A DNA stretch of 64,000 nt from Calycina herbarum (GCA_001414485.1 LLEY01000006.1:62001-126000), one strand, 5' to 3'. Shown: positions 22,200 through 35,336, counted from the stretch's first letter. Notes: generated by a model from the sequence alone, not told the origin. Made by a program: numbers and translations.

Positions 22200-25100
22200 T
22201 TAAGTAGAGCTTGCCCGCGAGCTCTGAACCTACTACCCTACAGGTAATTTATCCTCGTTCTTATGATATTCCAGCTCGTCTATACTATCTTCCCAGCTCT
22301 ATAACCATTCTGCTAAGTACCTAGGAGGCCCTAGGAGAGAAGGATTTAGAGCGTGAAACTCTTGAAGCTTATGCGGGCAGCCTATAAAGTTAGAAGCTAG
22401 GTACTAGGCCGGGTCTGGCTTGCTTTGTACCTATTAAACCCGGTATTATAATTTTCTATAATAGCCTCTAGAGGCTAGTACTTAGTCTATATCCTATTCG
22501 TTATACCTGTTAACTATAATAGGCAGTCCTGGTTCCTGTAGCTGGCCTAGTAGCGGATTATTAGGAGCTTTGCGAAGCTTGTCTATAGAGATTACAGGCT
22601 ATATTTTAATTGTCGGAGGTAGGTCGACTTAGAAAGCGTTTCTAACCTTTTCTAGGACTGTATATAGACCAGCTATCTGCTGGTCGAGCTTACGGCTTAG
22701 GCGGTCTATATTCTACGTCTTTGTCGATATATAGACCTTGTTGCCCGTAGCAAAGTCTACTGGTCGCCGGTGCTTGTTTGCTTGCTTACACTGGCGTTCC
22801 TAAGCAGCCTCGATTCCCTTATAGGCGGTTTCCTAGGCGCTATATATACGGGTTACGTACGCAACTGCTTCGTCTCGTAAAAGCTGTTTACGGACGCTTA
22901 TTAGCTCTTCCGGGCTCTGGCGGACCTAATCAAAGCTGGTACGTGGCACGTAACCAAGCTCGATTTGTATAGGCAGAAGAGTCGTCGAGTCCTAGGGAAG
23001 TGTAGCTTAAGCGTAGTCTATAATCGGCATTAGTTTAGACTAGTTATCCTAATAGTAGTTTATAAACAGGCGAAGGCGTTAGTTAATCTACTGGTTCATA
23101 TTCTTAGTTTAACCGTCGGTTTATACGTATACGGCTGTGGATAGCTTAATCTTAGTCTCTAAGATCCAGTTAAACTCTTACTAGAACTCTAAGACGAATT
23201 ATAGACCGCGGTTAGAGACAATAGTATCTGACGGTCTATAATAGCGCTATACGCGGTCGAGGTAGATCTGCGTAGTCTTTTTTACGTCCGTAGTCTTTAG
23301 GTAAGGGATAGAGACAGATCTCTTACTTAGCCAGCAGATAAAGATAATAATCATATCTATCCTAGACTTGTTAGAAGGGAATTCCTTAAAATCAACTAAT
23401 ATATGTTACTATAGGCGATCCGGGATAGGTAAGGGGTTGAGGAGTCTAGGGGGGCGGTCTCGTAGCACGTAAGAGCGACGGTAGGTCTAGCAGTTATAGA
23501 CGAATCGTTATATATCTAAACGAAGGTGCGGCTAGTAGTAGCAGTCTATAACTAGCTTTAGGGTCTTAGATTGTCTAGGGTAGGCTACCGAGACTTGATT
23601 ATGAACCTCGCTTAGTAAGCGTACTTTGAGATCGTCGTCCTTAGGCAGGATAAGCCGTTCTTAGTATAGTAGGAGGCCGTTATAGGTTGTCTAGCTAGGG
23701 CGTTCGTCCGTAGCGTACTAGCGGAGAGCGTTAAGGCTCGTACTCGTACGATTGGCTTGTAGGATATCGTTAATTAAGTTGTATAGTCCGTCGGCTACTC
23801 TAACAGGTGTAATATCTATAGAAGGGTCTAAGTCTAGGTCTGTAATAATCTATAAGTCGAGATTCTTAGGCTGTAAGAGGACTTATATACGAGTAGATAT
23901 CTTTATTACTATTTAACTATCTACTTCTTAGTCTCGGCGAGTAAGGGAATCTGCTCGATTCTGGCTACCAGGCTTATAAGTAAGTAGGAAGTTAAATCGA
24001 GAGAGGGTTTTAGCCTAGCGGGCTTGTCGGCTAGATAAGGCTTTAGTTGTTATAAAGTACTCGAGAGCTTTATAGTCTAAAACGACCTATACCTAGTGTA
24101 GAGACCCTTCGAGCTTAGGTCTCTAGGCTTCTAGAGAACGTATAATAGCTAGCATCTCTTTATCGTGAATCGGGTAGTTAATCTTAGCAGGTATTATTGT
24201 CCTAGAGAAGTAAGCTATAGAGTGCTACTCTTAACTCGGCTGTAACTGAAGGAGTATACCGCTAAGGACGCTGTTAGAGGAATCGGTCTCAACTATAGAC
24301 TTGTATTACGGATTAAAGTATATAAGAAGAGGTGTATTAATAAGCCGGGCCTTTAGCTCAGAGAAGGCGTCTTAATAAGCAGGTGTCTACTGAAACGGCT
24401 GGTCTTTATAAGTTAGAGCCGTTAACGGGCGTGCGACTCGTCTATAGTTAAGAATAAACTTCTAGTAGAAGTTATAAAAGCTAAGAAAGGACTGAATACT
24501 ACGGACTATAATAGGGCGTTCCTAGTTATAGATCGTTTCTGTCTTTTCTAGGTCTACTTTAATCCTATTAGTGCTTACGTAGAAGCCTAAGTACTTCGTA
24601 TAAGTAACGTTAAACTTAGATTTCTTAATATCAGCCTATAAGCCAGCTTTACGAAGCTGTAAAAGGACCTTACAGACGTGTTCCTAATAGTCTAGCTCGT
24701 TCTCGGAGTAAATAAGAATATCGTTAAGGTAGGTAGTATAAAAGTCGTCTAAATAGTTGAAGAGTACGTCGTTTATAAACCGTTGATATGTTACAGGTCC
24801 GTTAGTTAGTCTAAAAGGTATAACTTTACACTTATAGGCTCTATAACAGGTCCGGAACGTTGTTAGTTCCTTAGAATCAGGGTTAATCCGAATCCGGTGA
24901 AAAGCTTATCGTATGTCTAGCTTTATAAAGATACGAGCCTTGCCTAGCCGAGTAAGAGTTTTGTCGATTAACAGAAGAGGATACTAGTCCTTATAGGTCA
25001 GGTTATTAAGCTTACAGTAATTAATACAGAACTGTAGAGAGCCGTTAGACTTCTTAACAAAGAGAATCGAGGCTATAAAGAGGGCTTGGCTAGCCTTAAT

Positions 25101-27340
25101 AAAACCTTTATAAAGGTTCTTAACAAGGTATTGTTTTACAGCCCAGAGCTCGTCCGTTGACTGGTGGCGGAGGGGGCTATAGGACAAGTCGTCTACGTTC
25201 CCGTCCGTAAGTTCGATCTTGTGGTCGTATAGGCGACGAGGGGGAAGAGTATCGGACGCAGCTTTGGAGAAAACGTCTACGAGATCCTGGTAGGCTCCGG
25301 GGAGGCTTTCTTAGACCTGTAAGTCGTCTTTTTGATCCGTAAGCTTTTTTTCTATTAAGTAATCGATCTTATAAAGAGAGGTACTAAAGGCCGTAGCTTT
25401 AGTATCTTATAGGTTACGGCGATATATAGTAGCACCGATGACAGCGATGTCTACCAGTGGCAGGTTAAGGCGTACACGTTTCAGGCGCGCTATAGAGGCT
25501 TTACGGATATCTAAACCTGTAAGAGCGCGGTTTATATTTCGTAAGTTGTTTTAGCGGTCCTAGTACTCGCTGTGACGTACGGCCAGGGGTGTAGTAGGCG
25601 GGCGCGCTAGGATCCGAGGGACTGGCAGCTCGTCGACAAGGCTTATAGACAGTTGCAGGTCTTCCTAGTATTTGTATACGACCTGTTCTTCTAGGGCCTG
25701 ATCGCGGCGATCCACGTTAGCTTAGTAATCTAGGTTTAAGGGCCGAGTCTATAGGATCCTAGGATCTAGGAGGCGTAGCTGGACAAGGTTAGGAGAAGGA
25801 GAGAGATCCGCGGGCTATATAAGTCGTCGCTAGCAGGGGTTAAGTTATACGTTAAGCTAGTTAAACCATGTACACCTAAGAATGAGGTTCTAATAGCTAG
25901 TATTAAGGAGGACTATAGAGACGTTATACTATTTACAGCCGTCTATATATAAGTGAAGAATAATATAGCGGTCTATAGACTGTCGACTCTGTCTATTAAA
26001 GCCGCGAACTATAATAGGAGTAGGAAGAGTATAAATAGTTAAAGAGAAGAAGCGAGCTAGTCCCTAAGTAAACTTTGTACTAATAAGTACAAAGCTGTTT
26101 ACTCTAGTATTAGCTAGAGTAGAGGTTTTAAATCTGTATCTATTAAAAACTAGGTTATAAGAGACCGTGAACTGTTTTCCTCTAAGTAGCTGACTTAGAT
26201 CGATGGCTAACTGGCCAGGACCTCGGTAAAGCAAGCCTAGGGGGGAGACTTTCCCTAGACTTGGTCGTTTTCCGACTGTTCTAAGTCGGACGTAGGCTCT
26301 GTAAGCTTATTAACGTCCGTAATAGGCTTAGAGTTCTTAGGGCATTCGCGGGCATAGTGCCCAGTCCTCTTACACTTGAAGCAGGCGTCGTCCGGTTCCT
26401 TATAAGCAGGCGTTGGTTTATATAATAGTCTATAAAGGCGGGGGGCCGGGGCAGGGGAGGTTATACGGAACGCAGTTTAAGTAGTAGTGAAAGTTCTAGC
26501 TAGGCGGGAGGTAGTAGTAGCAGTTACGGGCCGGGGGGTGAGACGAGCGGTCCGTAAGTTGCTTCTACAGAGCTGAAGTCTTCGTAAGTTCTTATTAACA
26601 AGTCGACACTTGTTTGCTAGGGCCGTACTTGTAAGCAGGACGTCTAAGAATAGTAAGACAGACTGTTGTAGAGGTGGCGTAAGCTTGTTATATAAGTCGG
26701 GCTGTAAGTCGTCTGTCGGGATCCGTCTAGTGCTTATAAGGTATAAGAAGCGAGTATAGAAGGTTGCGAAAGTCTCGTCATCTCTTATAACGAGCCGGCG
26801 GAATTCGATATAGGCGTCCTACGCTTTGAACGGGTTCTCTAGGATATCTGTAAGATATACGATCATTTCTTTTATAGACTGAAACAGCTTAGGTCCCTTC
26901 TAGTAACGGGGCACGAGATGCTTCTAAGCAATATTAGCTATACAGTTAAAAACGTAAGCTATCTTTGCTTCCTCTAGCTTAAACATAGAGGCGTTGATAA
27001 GGAACTTGTCCTTAATCTAGATCTTCTAGTTGTCGAAGGTTAGAGACGAGCCATCTGTTAGGGGCTTAGTATCCTTAAGCTTGACCGTAAACGACCTGTG
27101 TTATCTAGTTTCGGACAGGGTATTCCCTCGCGGAGGGGTACGGACATCGTCTAGTTGTTCTCGCAGTAGGCGGACCTGTTTTAGGGCTATAGCGAGCTGT
27201 TGAGCGTCCGTAGGCTGGTCGGCAGACATCGTTGTAGACGACTCAGTTATAAGGACAGAGGGTATAGGTAGAAGAGCCCCAGGCTCTTGTGTGCGGTGGT
27301 GGGCGCGGGTACGCGGGGCTGTATAAGGCGCTGGTGGCAT
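22200..27340 (-). pseudogene. gag-pol remnant of gypsy E
   Basis: Gag starts near 27340 (MPPAPYTAPRTRAHHRTQEP; an inner Met is at MSADQPTDAQQ) and has an intact CCHC zinc knuckle at about 26335-26375 (CFKCKRTGHYARECPK). Protease lies near 25850-26110 (LIDTGANGFLFI). Reverse transcriptase lies at about 24560-25190 (RHQSTDELWAVKQYL, ILFVKKSNGSLQFCINYCKL, then YLNDILIYSE near 24715 where YLDD is expected). RNase H ends near 23945 (RFNFLLTYKPGSQNRADSLT). Integrase follows to about 22700. Several stop codons interrupt pol, so it is inactive. Confidence 0.85.
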
Positions 27341-27448
27341 CTACGGGCGGTCTATACGGACCGTAGGTGTTGTATTAGAATCGCAACGGATATTCTAATC
27401 CTTCCTAGGAGCAGTAGTAAATAGAGAGAAGAAGGGAGCTTTAGATAA

Positions 27449-27777
27449 TATAACAAACCCAATCTGCTAGCCCTCTAGTAGTTATCCTTACCTATAGTAT
27501 ATATAGGTGTAGCGGATAATTAGAGAAGTAAGAGGTGGTTTAATTGAAGATCTTAAGCTATAGAAGAGAAGAGAAGGAAAGAGGAGACTTCTAGAGGTCC
27601 TATAATATAGAGATAGCCAAGGAATCGATAAGTTATAGAAATGTCGATCCGTTTGTAGAAATAGTTCCTAGCCTAGGTAGGAATAGTTCTAGGCTAGGCT
27701 AGGAATAGCAGGCTTTATAGACGCCGGCGAGCAGCCGTACGCGAGTCACGTGCTCGGCGGTGGCCAGGTCCGTAACA
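27449..27777 (-). repeat. 5' LTR of gypsy E
   Basis: 329 bp, same length as 21859-22187 and differing mainly by C/T and G/A changes (left end TATAACAAACCC against TGTAACAAACCT). It is followed by GTATT. Confidence 0.88.
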
Positions 27778-27782
27778 GTATT

Positions 27783-30700
27783 TAGAAAATATAACTTATA
27801 ATAACTATTTAGTATAATATTCTAAGAGTAAAGGGAACTTAATATAACTAGATAGGCTAAGATAGAACTAGAAGAATTATACTATTTATTAGTAAGAGAA
27901 CTATAGTTTATAGAAATAGTTTAAGAAATAATAGTATAATAGATATAATATAAACTAAGCCTAACTTTAGACTAGTTATTATAAAAGCGATTTAAAGGAA
28001 TATTACTAGAGCCTACTAGAATAGTAGAATATTATTAGATATATAAAGTAGTATTATCAGATGAAGAAGGAGTAGTATTCTTTCCTTAGTCTTAGATTTA
28101 GGCTATTAAGGAAAAGAATTTAAGAGATTATATATTTAAAGTTTATTATATAAAACTAGAGATAAGTATACTAGAAGCTACTTTAGATTATTTATATATA
28201 AGAGAACTTTAGTCTATAGAAGCTATTTTAGAAACTAGTTACGAATAGATCTAATATAACTATGAATAAATATTAAAGTAATTTATAAGGGAAATTCCTA
28301 AAACTATAAGAATTGTAGAATATAGATTAGTATACAAAGTAGTATATGCTAATAAGGAAAGAGTAAGATTCTTTCTATAGTATAAGAACGAAGAGAGAAA
28401 GAATTATAATTAAGAAAATCGATCTTTTAAAGTCTAATATATTAAAGTAAAGTTAGATACTACTTTAGGAGAAAGATAGTTAGTAATAACTGTAGAAATA
28501 AGAGGGAAAAAGTTATAAGTTATAATAGACTCGGGAGTAATAGGTAACTTTATCTCTCTAATAGTTTAGGAGAAGCTGAACGTTCTAATTAAAGAGATAA
28601 GACTATACTAATTAGGAGTAGTTAATAGAACAGATATTATATATTAAAATAGGATTATTAATTAGTAAACTATTCTAATAAAAATCAATATTAAAGGATA
28701 CTATTTAGATATATAATTCGATATTATTAAAATAGGAAGTAAGAAAGTAATACTTAGTATACTATAGATTTAGGAATATAATCTAGAAATCGACTAGAAG
28801 GCTAGAATAGTAACCTTTAGTTAATATAAATACATAGGTTTATATTTATAACTTTAAGGTAGGAATAAGGTTAGCGTCACCTCTTCTAAAGTACTAGAAC
28901 ACCTTGTCTAAAGTCCTTTATAGGTTAGTAAGAAAGCTAATAACGAAATACCTATATAGTATAAAGAATTTAAAGCTTTATTTAAAAACCTAGAAGACTT
29001 ACGAGCCTTACTAAAACATTGCTTATAAGATTATAAGATTAAATTAAAAAAGGGTTATTACCTCTTAAAGTAGAAGCTTTAGTTATATAACTAGAAAAGC
29101 TTATAGAGAATAGAAAGTTATATAAAGGAAGGTATTAAGAAGAGATATATTAGAAGATCTAAGTTACTAATTACCTTAAATATACTTATTATTAAAAAGA
29201 AGAACGACTTAGATAAGAGAGTATATATTAATTATTAAGAAGTAAATCATGCTATAGTTAAGGACGCTTATCCGCTACTACCTAGCTAATACTTATAGGA
29301 TAAGTTAGATAAGGTAGTACGATTTATAAAACTAGATTAATAAAACGCTTATAGACTTATATAAATAAAAGTCAGAGACGAATAGAAAACGGTATTTACC
29401 TTACTATTAAGTCTTTATAAATATATAGTTATACTATTTAGACTTTATAATATACTAGCTATATATTAGAGATAAAATAATAATATTTTAGGAGATCTTC
29501 TAGAAGTAATAGTAATTTATTATTTAAATAATATTCTAATCTTCTTAGAAAAAGAAGAGGAGTATAAGAGATATATTAGAGAAGTTTTATAATAACTTAT
29601 AAAAGTAAACTCTTAGTTAAAACTCTTGAAATACGAGTTCAGAGTAACTTAGACACTTTTCCTAGGATAGGTATTTAGCTTAGAGAAAATAGAAATAGAT
29701 TTAGTAAAGATCTAAGACATTTTAAACTAGAAATTACTAGAGAATATAAAAGATATATAGTCCTTTTTTAGATTTATAAACTTTTACTATCTATTTATAT
29801 AAGACTATATAAAGATTACTAAACTAATGTTAGTACTAGTTAAGAAGGCTATTAAGTTTATATAGAATAAATAGACGAAGAATGCTTTTTAGAAAATTAA
29901 AGCAAAGTTTATAGAAAAACCTATTCTATACGATTTCGATATAGATAAGCCTAGTATAATTAAAACAGACGCCTTAGATATAGTAGTAGGTACGATTTAC
30001 CTATAACTAAATAATAAAGGAAAACTTATACCTATTATATATTATTCTAAAACATTTAACCTAGTATAATAAAACTATAGTATCTTTAATAAGGAACTAC
30101 TTACTATAGTATTAGCTTTAGAATACTAGAGAATTTATTTATAGCTAGTAAAATACTTAGTTATAGTTTTATCTAACTACGAGAACCTTAAGATATTTAT
30201 AATAACTAAGGAACTTACGATAAGACAACTAGCTAGATAGTTAGAAATATTAGAAGGATTTAATATTATTATTCGATATATAAAGAGAACGTTAAATACT
30301 CGGGCTAATACTCTTAGCTAGAAACCTAGATATAAAGGAAATAAGAAGTATAAGAAGATTATAATCTTAAAAACTCTTAAGAATAGAGACTTAGTACCTA
30401 CTATATATGAAATAGTAGTAATAAACAATATCTAGATAGATAAAATTTAGAATATATATAAAGGTTATAACTAATATATAAAAGGGAAATTATAAGTTCC
30501 TAGCTTATATATAAAGGAGTTTATATAAGAATACTATACTATACTCGTTTATGGTTACTAAGGAATTCGTAGAACCTTCTAGAGAATAAGATAATACTAC
30601 TATATTAATTAGTTATCTGCGATAGTTAAGGAAGTGATAGTAGAATATAATACCTATACTAGGAATAAGGCTTTCTACTATACTCTTTATAGACAGATAA

Positions 30701-32288
30701 ACACTACTCTAATATTATAGATACCTTAGAAATTAATATTTATAGATTTTATTATTAAATTACTAAAATCTAAAGATCTAATAATAGAAGTTAAATATAA
30801 TACGATCTTAGTTATTATAGAACGACTTATAAAATATATAATCCTAATAGTATATATAGAGTTAAGTATAGCTAAGGAATTAGTATTCGTATTCCTTAAG
30901 GAAGTAGTCTTAAGATATAGACTACTTAAAGAAATACTCTTAGATAGAGATAAGCTCTTTACCTTAAAATTTTAGATTGCTCTTATAGAACGATTAGGTA
31001 TGAAAAGAAAGCTCTCTATAGCTTTCTATTCTTAAATAAATAGAGGAAATAAAAGGATAAATTAAGTAGTTAAAACATATCTTTATTATTATATAAACTA
31101 TTAGTAAAACAACTAGGTAGAACTGCTACCTTTAGTATAGTTCGCCTATAATAGTTTAGTAATAGAAATAACACTTATTATACTATTCTATACTAACTTT
31201 AGATATAAATTAATAGTATATTAAGAACTACTATCTATAACTATTAATAACTAACTTACTTATATTTATATCTTAAAAATTAAGAATCTATATAAAGAAC
31301 TTATAGAAGACCTATAATTTATAATAGAAAGAAATATATACTACTATAATAAACAACGTAGTTAGGAGCTAATACTAAAAGAGGAGGATAAAGTCTACTT
31401 AGTATAAAAGAATATTAATATAAAAAGACTAAGTAATAAATTAGATTATAAAAAACTTAGACTATTTAAAATCAAACAAGTTAAGAGACCTTTAAACTAT
31501 AAATTAATACTACTAAAGATAATAAATATCTACCTAGTATTCTATATATTCTTACTTAAACCAGCACTACCTAGAGTACTACTAGCTCTAATTATAGAAA
31601 TTTAACTAGTAAACCTAAACGCTGAATACGAAGTTAAGAGGATTCTTAACTATAAACTAGTTAGAGGACAAGTTAAGTACTTAATTAAATAGTTAGATTA
31701 CTTATACTTAGAAAATATATAAGAACTAAAAAGCAATCTTAACTATTACTTAAGGAAACTTTAGAAGTTCTACTAACGAAACCTAAGGCTGCCTAGAATT
31801 TAGAACTAGAGTTAGATAGAGATATATTATTAGAGAGTACCTGTTTAATAAAAGGAGCTATTTCGAAGGTAGGAAACCAGGCAGAGGAAGATTCAGGAGG
31901 AGGACTCGAGAGAGGAGGACTTAGAGGAGTAATAGGAAATCGTTTATATATAGAGCTAAAGAAGAATCGATATACAGGTTTTTAAGGCTTAGGGATAGGA
32001 ACGACGAGATAGCTAGGGCTATTATAAGACCTTTTCAACTAGATATACTTAGAATAGCGAGAGGATTTAGAGAGCTCTAGGAGACATTAATAGGATTGTT
32101 TATAATAAAAAGAATAAGTCTTAGCTAGACGTTATACGGTTTCGATCTATATAGTAAGAGCTAAACACTCTTTTCGTTTAGTATATAAGGAGGACATGTT
32201 TATATATAAGAGAAGGTTAATATCTTTCTAAAATATATTTTAGATTCGTATTCTAGTATAGAGATATACTAGGCTAAGAAGGGGATAG
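27783..32288 (+). pseudogene. pol remnant of gypsy C (part after E)
   Basis: Plus-strand pol relic: protease near 28500 (VIIDSGVIGNFISL), reverse transcriptase at about 28950-29760 (IPIQYKEFKALF, LKKGYYLL, YLNNILIFLEKEEEYKRYI near 29515, with YLDD changed to YLNN), RNase H at about 29930-30340 (IIKTDALDIVVG, IIYYSKTFNL, NYSIFNKELLTIVLALEY, NTRANTLS), integrase at about 30540-31300 and a chromodomain-like tail near 31600-31770. From there to the LTR no extra frame is seen, unlike gypsy D. Stops occur every few dozen codons. Confidence 0.82.
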
Positions 32289-32749
32289 TGTTATAAATTA
32301 TATATTAGTATATAACGAAGTAAAGTCTAGGCAACGCTCTAATAGAATAAGTACTATTATAACCCTAGAAGGAAGAAAGGATTAGATATAGTAAGATATA
32401 TAATTCTAGGATCTTATTATAGTTATATTATATAACTCGGTTAGGAGCAGTTAGGTAATAGAGTCTAGTTTTAAGGAACCCTAGAAATAGAGTCAGACTC
32501 TATCTTTAGGACTCCTACTAAGGAGGACTCTAATATAAACAAAGGTTCTATATAAGACTAGCACGTCTGCTATTAGATAGAAGCTTCGTACTTAACTTTA
32601 GTTATTAATCTTATTATCTTATTTAACATCTTTAATATAAGTAACAAGTTCACTTCTAAGTAAACAACCTAGCGTATCTATACTTCTTACCTATATCCTA
32701 ACCTTCGAGACTTAGTTATCTTTGTTTAGTTCGTTTGAGTTTCGTTATA
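32289..32749 (+). repeat. 3' LTR of gypsy C
   Basis: 461 bp, begins TGTTATAAATTATATATT and ends GTTTCGTTATA. It is preceded by the tract AAGAAGGGGATAG and followed by the TTAGA duplication. Confidence 0.88.
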
Positions 32750-33754
32750 TTAGAGCTCTAAGTAATATTACTTCGTAAGAATAAGTAGTTTTAGTAGAAA
32801 ATAGTAATTATACGAACCCGAGTCTAGTACCTCGCCGGCGCTGTAGATTATATAAGAAATATAACTAATATATAAGAATTCTAATTCTAAGTAGTATAAT
32901 TAATTTAATTAATTATATCGTAAGATATTTAATAATTCGTAGAATACTAAGAAAAAAAAATTATTTCGCTTAGGAGTCTAACTCGCTTGTGAACTACGTT
33001 AATAATATTAGATTAATAATTAGAATATAACGTGTTTTATAAGCGAGTCGCCTACCTAAGCAGGTCGCCTACTTTCCTAGTCGCGTACTATCTACTACTT
33101 TTAAATCGTAATAGCTTAATACTATAACGTTTAATTGCCTTCTTAAGAAGCTAATATTATTTTAGTAATCTAAGGACTCGAAAACAACGTGTTATTAACC
33201 GAACGAAGCGCTGCAAAGATTTACTAAGTTCTTTAAAAGACTCTCTTCGACCGACGCGCTGGAAAGCTCTTATAACGCGATTGCTAGCCTAATTCGAAAA
33301 AGCTTACAAAGCCAGAGGAGGAGGCAATAGTTAGATATATATTAGAGTTAGATTCGCGAGGGTTTTCGCCTATAAGAGATATAGTACGAGATATAGCTAA
33401 TAATCTGCTAAGAGAGCGCGATAGAAAGCCTATAAGTAAGAACTAGCTAGACAACTTTATTAAACGTATACCTAAGCTTAAAACTCGATAGAGTCGTTCT
33501 TACGATCGTTAGCAAGCTTTAACTAAGGATCCGCGAGTTATTAGCCTATAGTTTACACTTATATAGTCTATAAAAGAGAAATATAGTATTTAAAATAAGA
33601 ATATTTATAACTTTAACAAAAGTAGCTTTATAATAGGAGTTATTTTATTCTAACTAGTTATTATAAGCTTAGAAACGCGTAGGAAGAGGAAGTAAGTTTA
33701 GCTAGGTAATCGCGAGTAGGTTATAGTTATTTAGAGAGTTAACGTAATAGGATA

Positions 33755-34038
33755 TATAATAGAACTATTAGGAATTGATCGGAATGATCGGAATTGGAAT
33801 TGCCGAGTCTACGTGCTGAATAGGATACGATACGGATGTTGTTTCAGGATTTAGAATAGCTAGATAGCTTCCGGGCTTACTATTGTCCGAACCTCTTATA
33901 AATAGCTGCCTTCTCTCTATCGAGAAAGACTAATTTAGTCTTTTCCTTCGTATCAGAGCCTAGTATTCGGATATGTCATTCTATCGAACGCACTTCTATA
34001 TGCCTCTTTTGTAGTAGTATCTGTTTCGTACCGTTATA
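33755..34038 (-). repeat. solo LTR (284 bp), inverted copy of the LTR at 11270
   Basis: Same family as 11270-11550 but reversed. Shared blocks include GTGCGTTCGATAGAATGACA and GAATACTAGGCTCTGATACG (read on the minus strand). It has a perfect GGATA duplication at 33750-33754 and 34039-34043. Its ends have decayed from TG..CA to TA..TA. Confidence 0.85.
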
Positions 34039-34078
34039 GGATAGGAAATCCTACTATTTATTATATTTATAAGCAAAG

Positions 34079-34261
34079 TGTAACAGTAAGGCAGGAATAG
34101 AGTAGAGAAGTAGTCTATTCGTAGTTATTAACGCGAAAACTAAGGTAAAGAGCGAAGACAGCTCTAAACGATGCTAATATACAGGATTCTACTAGGTGGT
34201 GAGGAGTCACGTGTCAGGTCTAAAACCAGAACTGCTATAGTCTTAAACTAGAACTGTTATA
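34079..34261. repeat. short solo LTR-like insertion (183 bp)
   Basis: Begins TGTAACAGT, ends ACTGTTATA (a decayed inverted end), with an imperfect 5-bp duplication CAAAG / TAAAG at 34074-34078 and 34262-34266. The mismatch is a C/T change. Removing it together with the LTR at 33755 returns the host pogo to its expected length. No coding capacity; the family is unknown. Confidence 0.65.
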
Positions 34262-35336
34262 TAAAGTACTTATTTCTTCCTAGTACTAAGACATATATAT
34301 ACTATATAATTAGGTAATTAAGGTTAGCGACAACGGCTAGATAAATAATAAGCTTAGAGTTACATAGTTAAAGCATTTTAATAAATATATAAAGGCGTAA
34401 AGTATAAGAGAATACTGTTTATTAATTATTAATAGTTATAAAAGCTATAACTCGCTCGAATTCTAGTAACTCTATAAAGACTTAAATATTATTACTCTCT
34501 ATATACCTCTATACTTATCGTATCTACTATAGCCGCTTAATATAGTCTACTTCTCGCTTTTAAAGCGAGCGTATAAAGCTAAGATATCAGGCTTAGTATA
34601 TAATTATATTAATTATATTACTAAAGAAACCTTTCTTCTAGCGTTTAAAACAGCTTTTTATAAAGTATTTACGAAAGGTAATATCTACGCGAGTTTTAAA
34701 GGTGTTAAGCTAGTCCTATATAACCTAGAAGCTATGTTATCGAAGCTTGATTTAAGACTCTATACGCTAATACTAACAATACTAGAAGATACTCTATAGA
34801 CACCTAAAATACTAAGCAACGCGTATAAAATAATAGCTTAATTAACGCTTATTCGAGATTAGATTTAAAGACATTAAGACTCGTTACCTAGTTCTATTAT
34901 TTAGTCTCTTAATTAACTCGAAAAAGGCTCTACTAGGGTGATATATAATATAGTATTAATATATAAGGAAATCACTAGTCTTCGTAAGATAACTAAGGCT
35001 ATAACTAAGTATATTAAGAGTTAAGAGATATTAATAGTAGGCGAGGTAGCTGATTTAATTACTTCTAAGGAAACTAGCGACTAGAAATAAGATAAAGAGT
35101 CTAGGAAGAGGGTTCGCGTAGATAGGCACTATAGCTGTTATAGTAAAACTAGGTATAAATCTCGTACTTATTAAGTAGAAATATTTAATATAGAAGATAG
35201 TAAAAGTTCTAAATAATACTAGATAGCTCCTATAGTTTAATAACTTTGTATAGTGTTAAGTATTTTATATTATAATAATACTAGATTGAAAAAGTAGGCG
35301 ACTTGCTTAGATAGGCGACTCGCTTATAAAACACGT

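Larger units (their letters stand above)
21859..27777 (-). mobile_element. Ty3/gypsy retrotransposon E, youngest insertion in the nest
   Basis: A 5,919-bp element with 329-bp LTRs (21859-22187 and 27449-27777) and a perfect GTATT duplication (21854-21858 and 27778-27782). Genes are on the minus strand. It is visibly richer in GC and CpA than C and D, and longer frames survive. It interrupts gypsy C between Gag and protease. Confidence 0.92.
12391..32749 (+). mobile_element. Ty3/gypsy retrotransposon C, heavily RIP-damaged, containing D and E
   Basis: Two 461-bp LTRs (12391-12851 and 32289-32749) are flanked by the duplication TTAGA (12386-12390 and 32750-32754). Without gypsy D and gypsy E the element is about 7.2 kb. 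It is on the plus strand: Gag, protease, reverse transcriptase, RNase H, integrase and a chromodomain-like end, all full of stop codons. The purine tract AAGAAGGGGATAG precedes the 3' LTR, the same tract as in element D, so C and D are relatives. Confidence 0.9.
10523..32999 (+). mobile_element. pogo-like DNA transposon B, split by 20.6 kb of nested insertions
   Basis: Inverted ends (ACGTAGTTCACAAGCGAG at 10523 and its complement ending at 32999), flanked by TA. Subtracting the solo LTR (281 bp) and gypsy C (20,359 bp), each with a 5-bp duplication, leaves 1,827 bp, which matches the sizes of the other pogo copies. Transposase fragments lie at about 10560-11264, 11556-12385 and 32755-32900. 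Catalytic positions are lost (YNFNKTEF where NFDETGF is expected), again by G-to-A changes. Confidence 0.88.
33030..35336 (+). mobile_element. pogo-like DNA transposon (third copy) with two solo LTRs inside
   Basis: Inverted ends (ACGTGTTTTATAAGCGAGTC at 33030 and its complement ending at 35336) flanked by TA. Each end holds two direct copies of a roughly 16-bp motif containing AGGCGAC or GTCGCCTA. Total 2,307 bp; removing two solo LTRs with their duplications leaves about 1,830 bp, matching the other pogo copies. Transposase remnants on the plus strand include YNFNKSSFIIG (catalytic Asp lost) near 33603 and a zinc-knuckle relic near 35125-35165 (HYSCYSKTRYKSRTY). Confidence 0.88.

Noticed and set aside
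22778..22972. Plus-strand frame in gypsy E
   Set aside because: Antisense shadow of the integrase region of E, whose genes lie on the minus strand.
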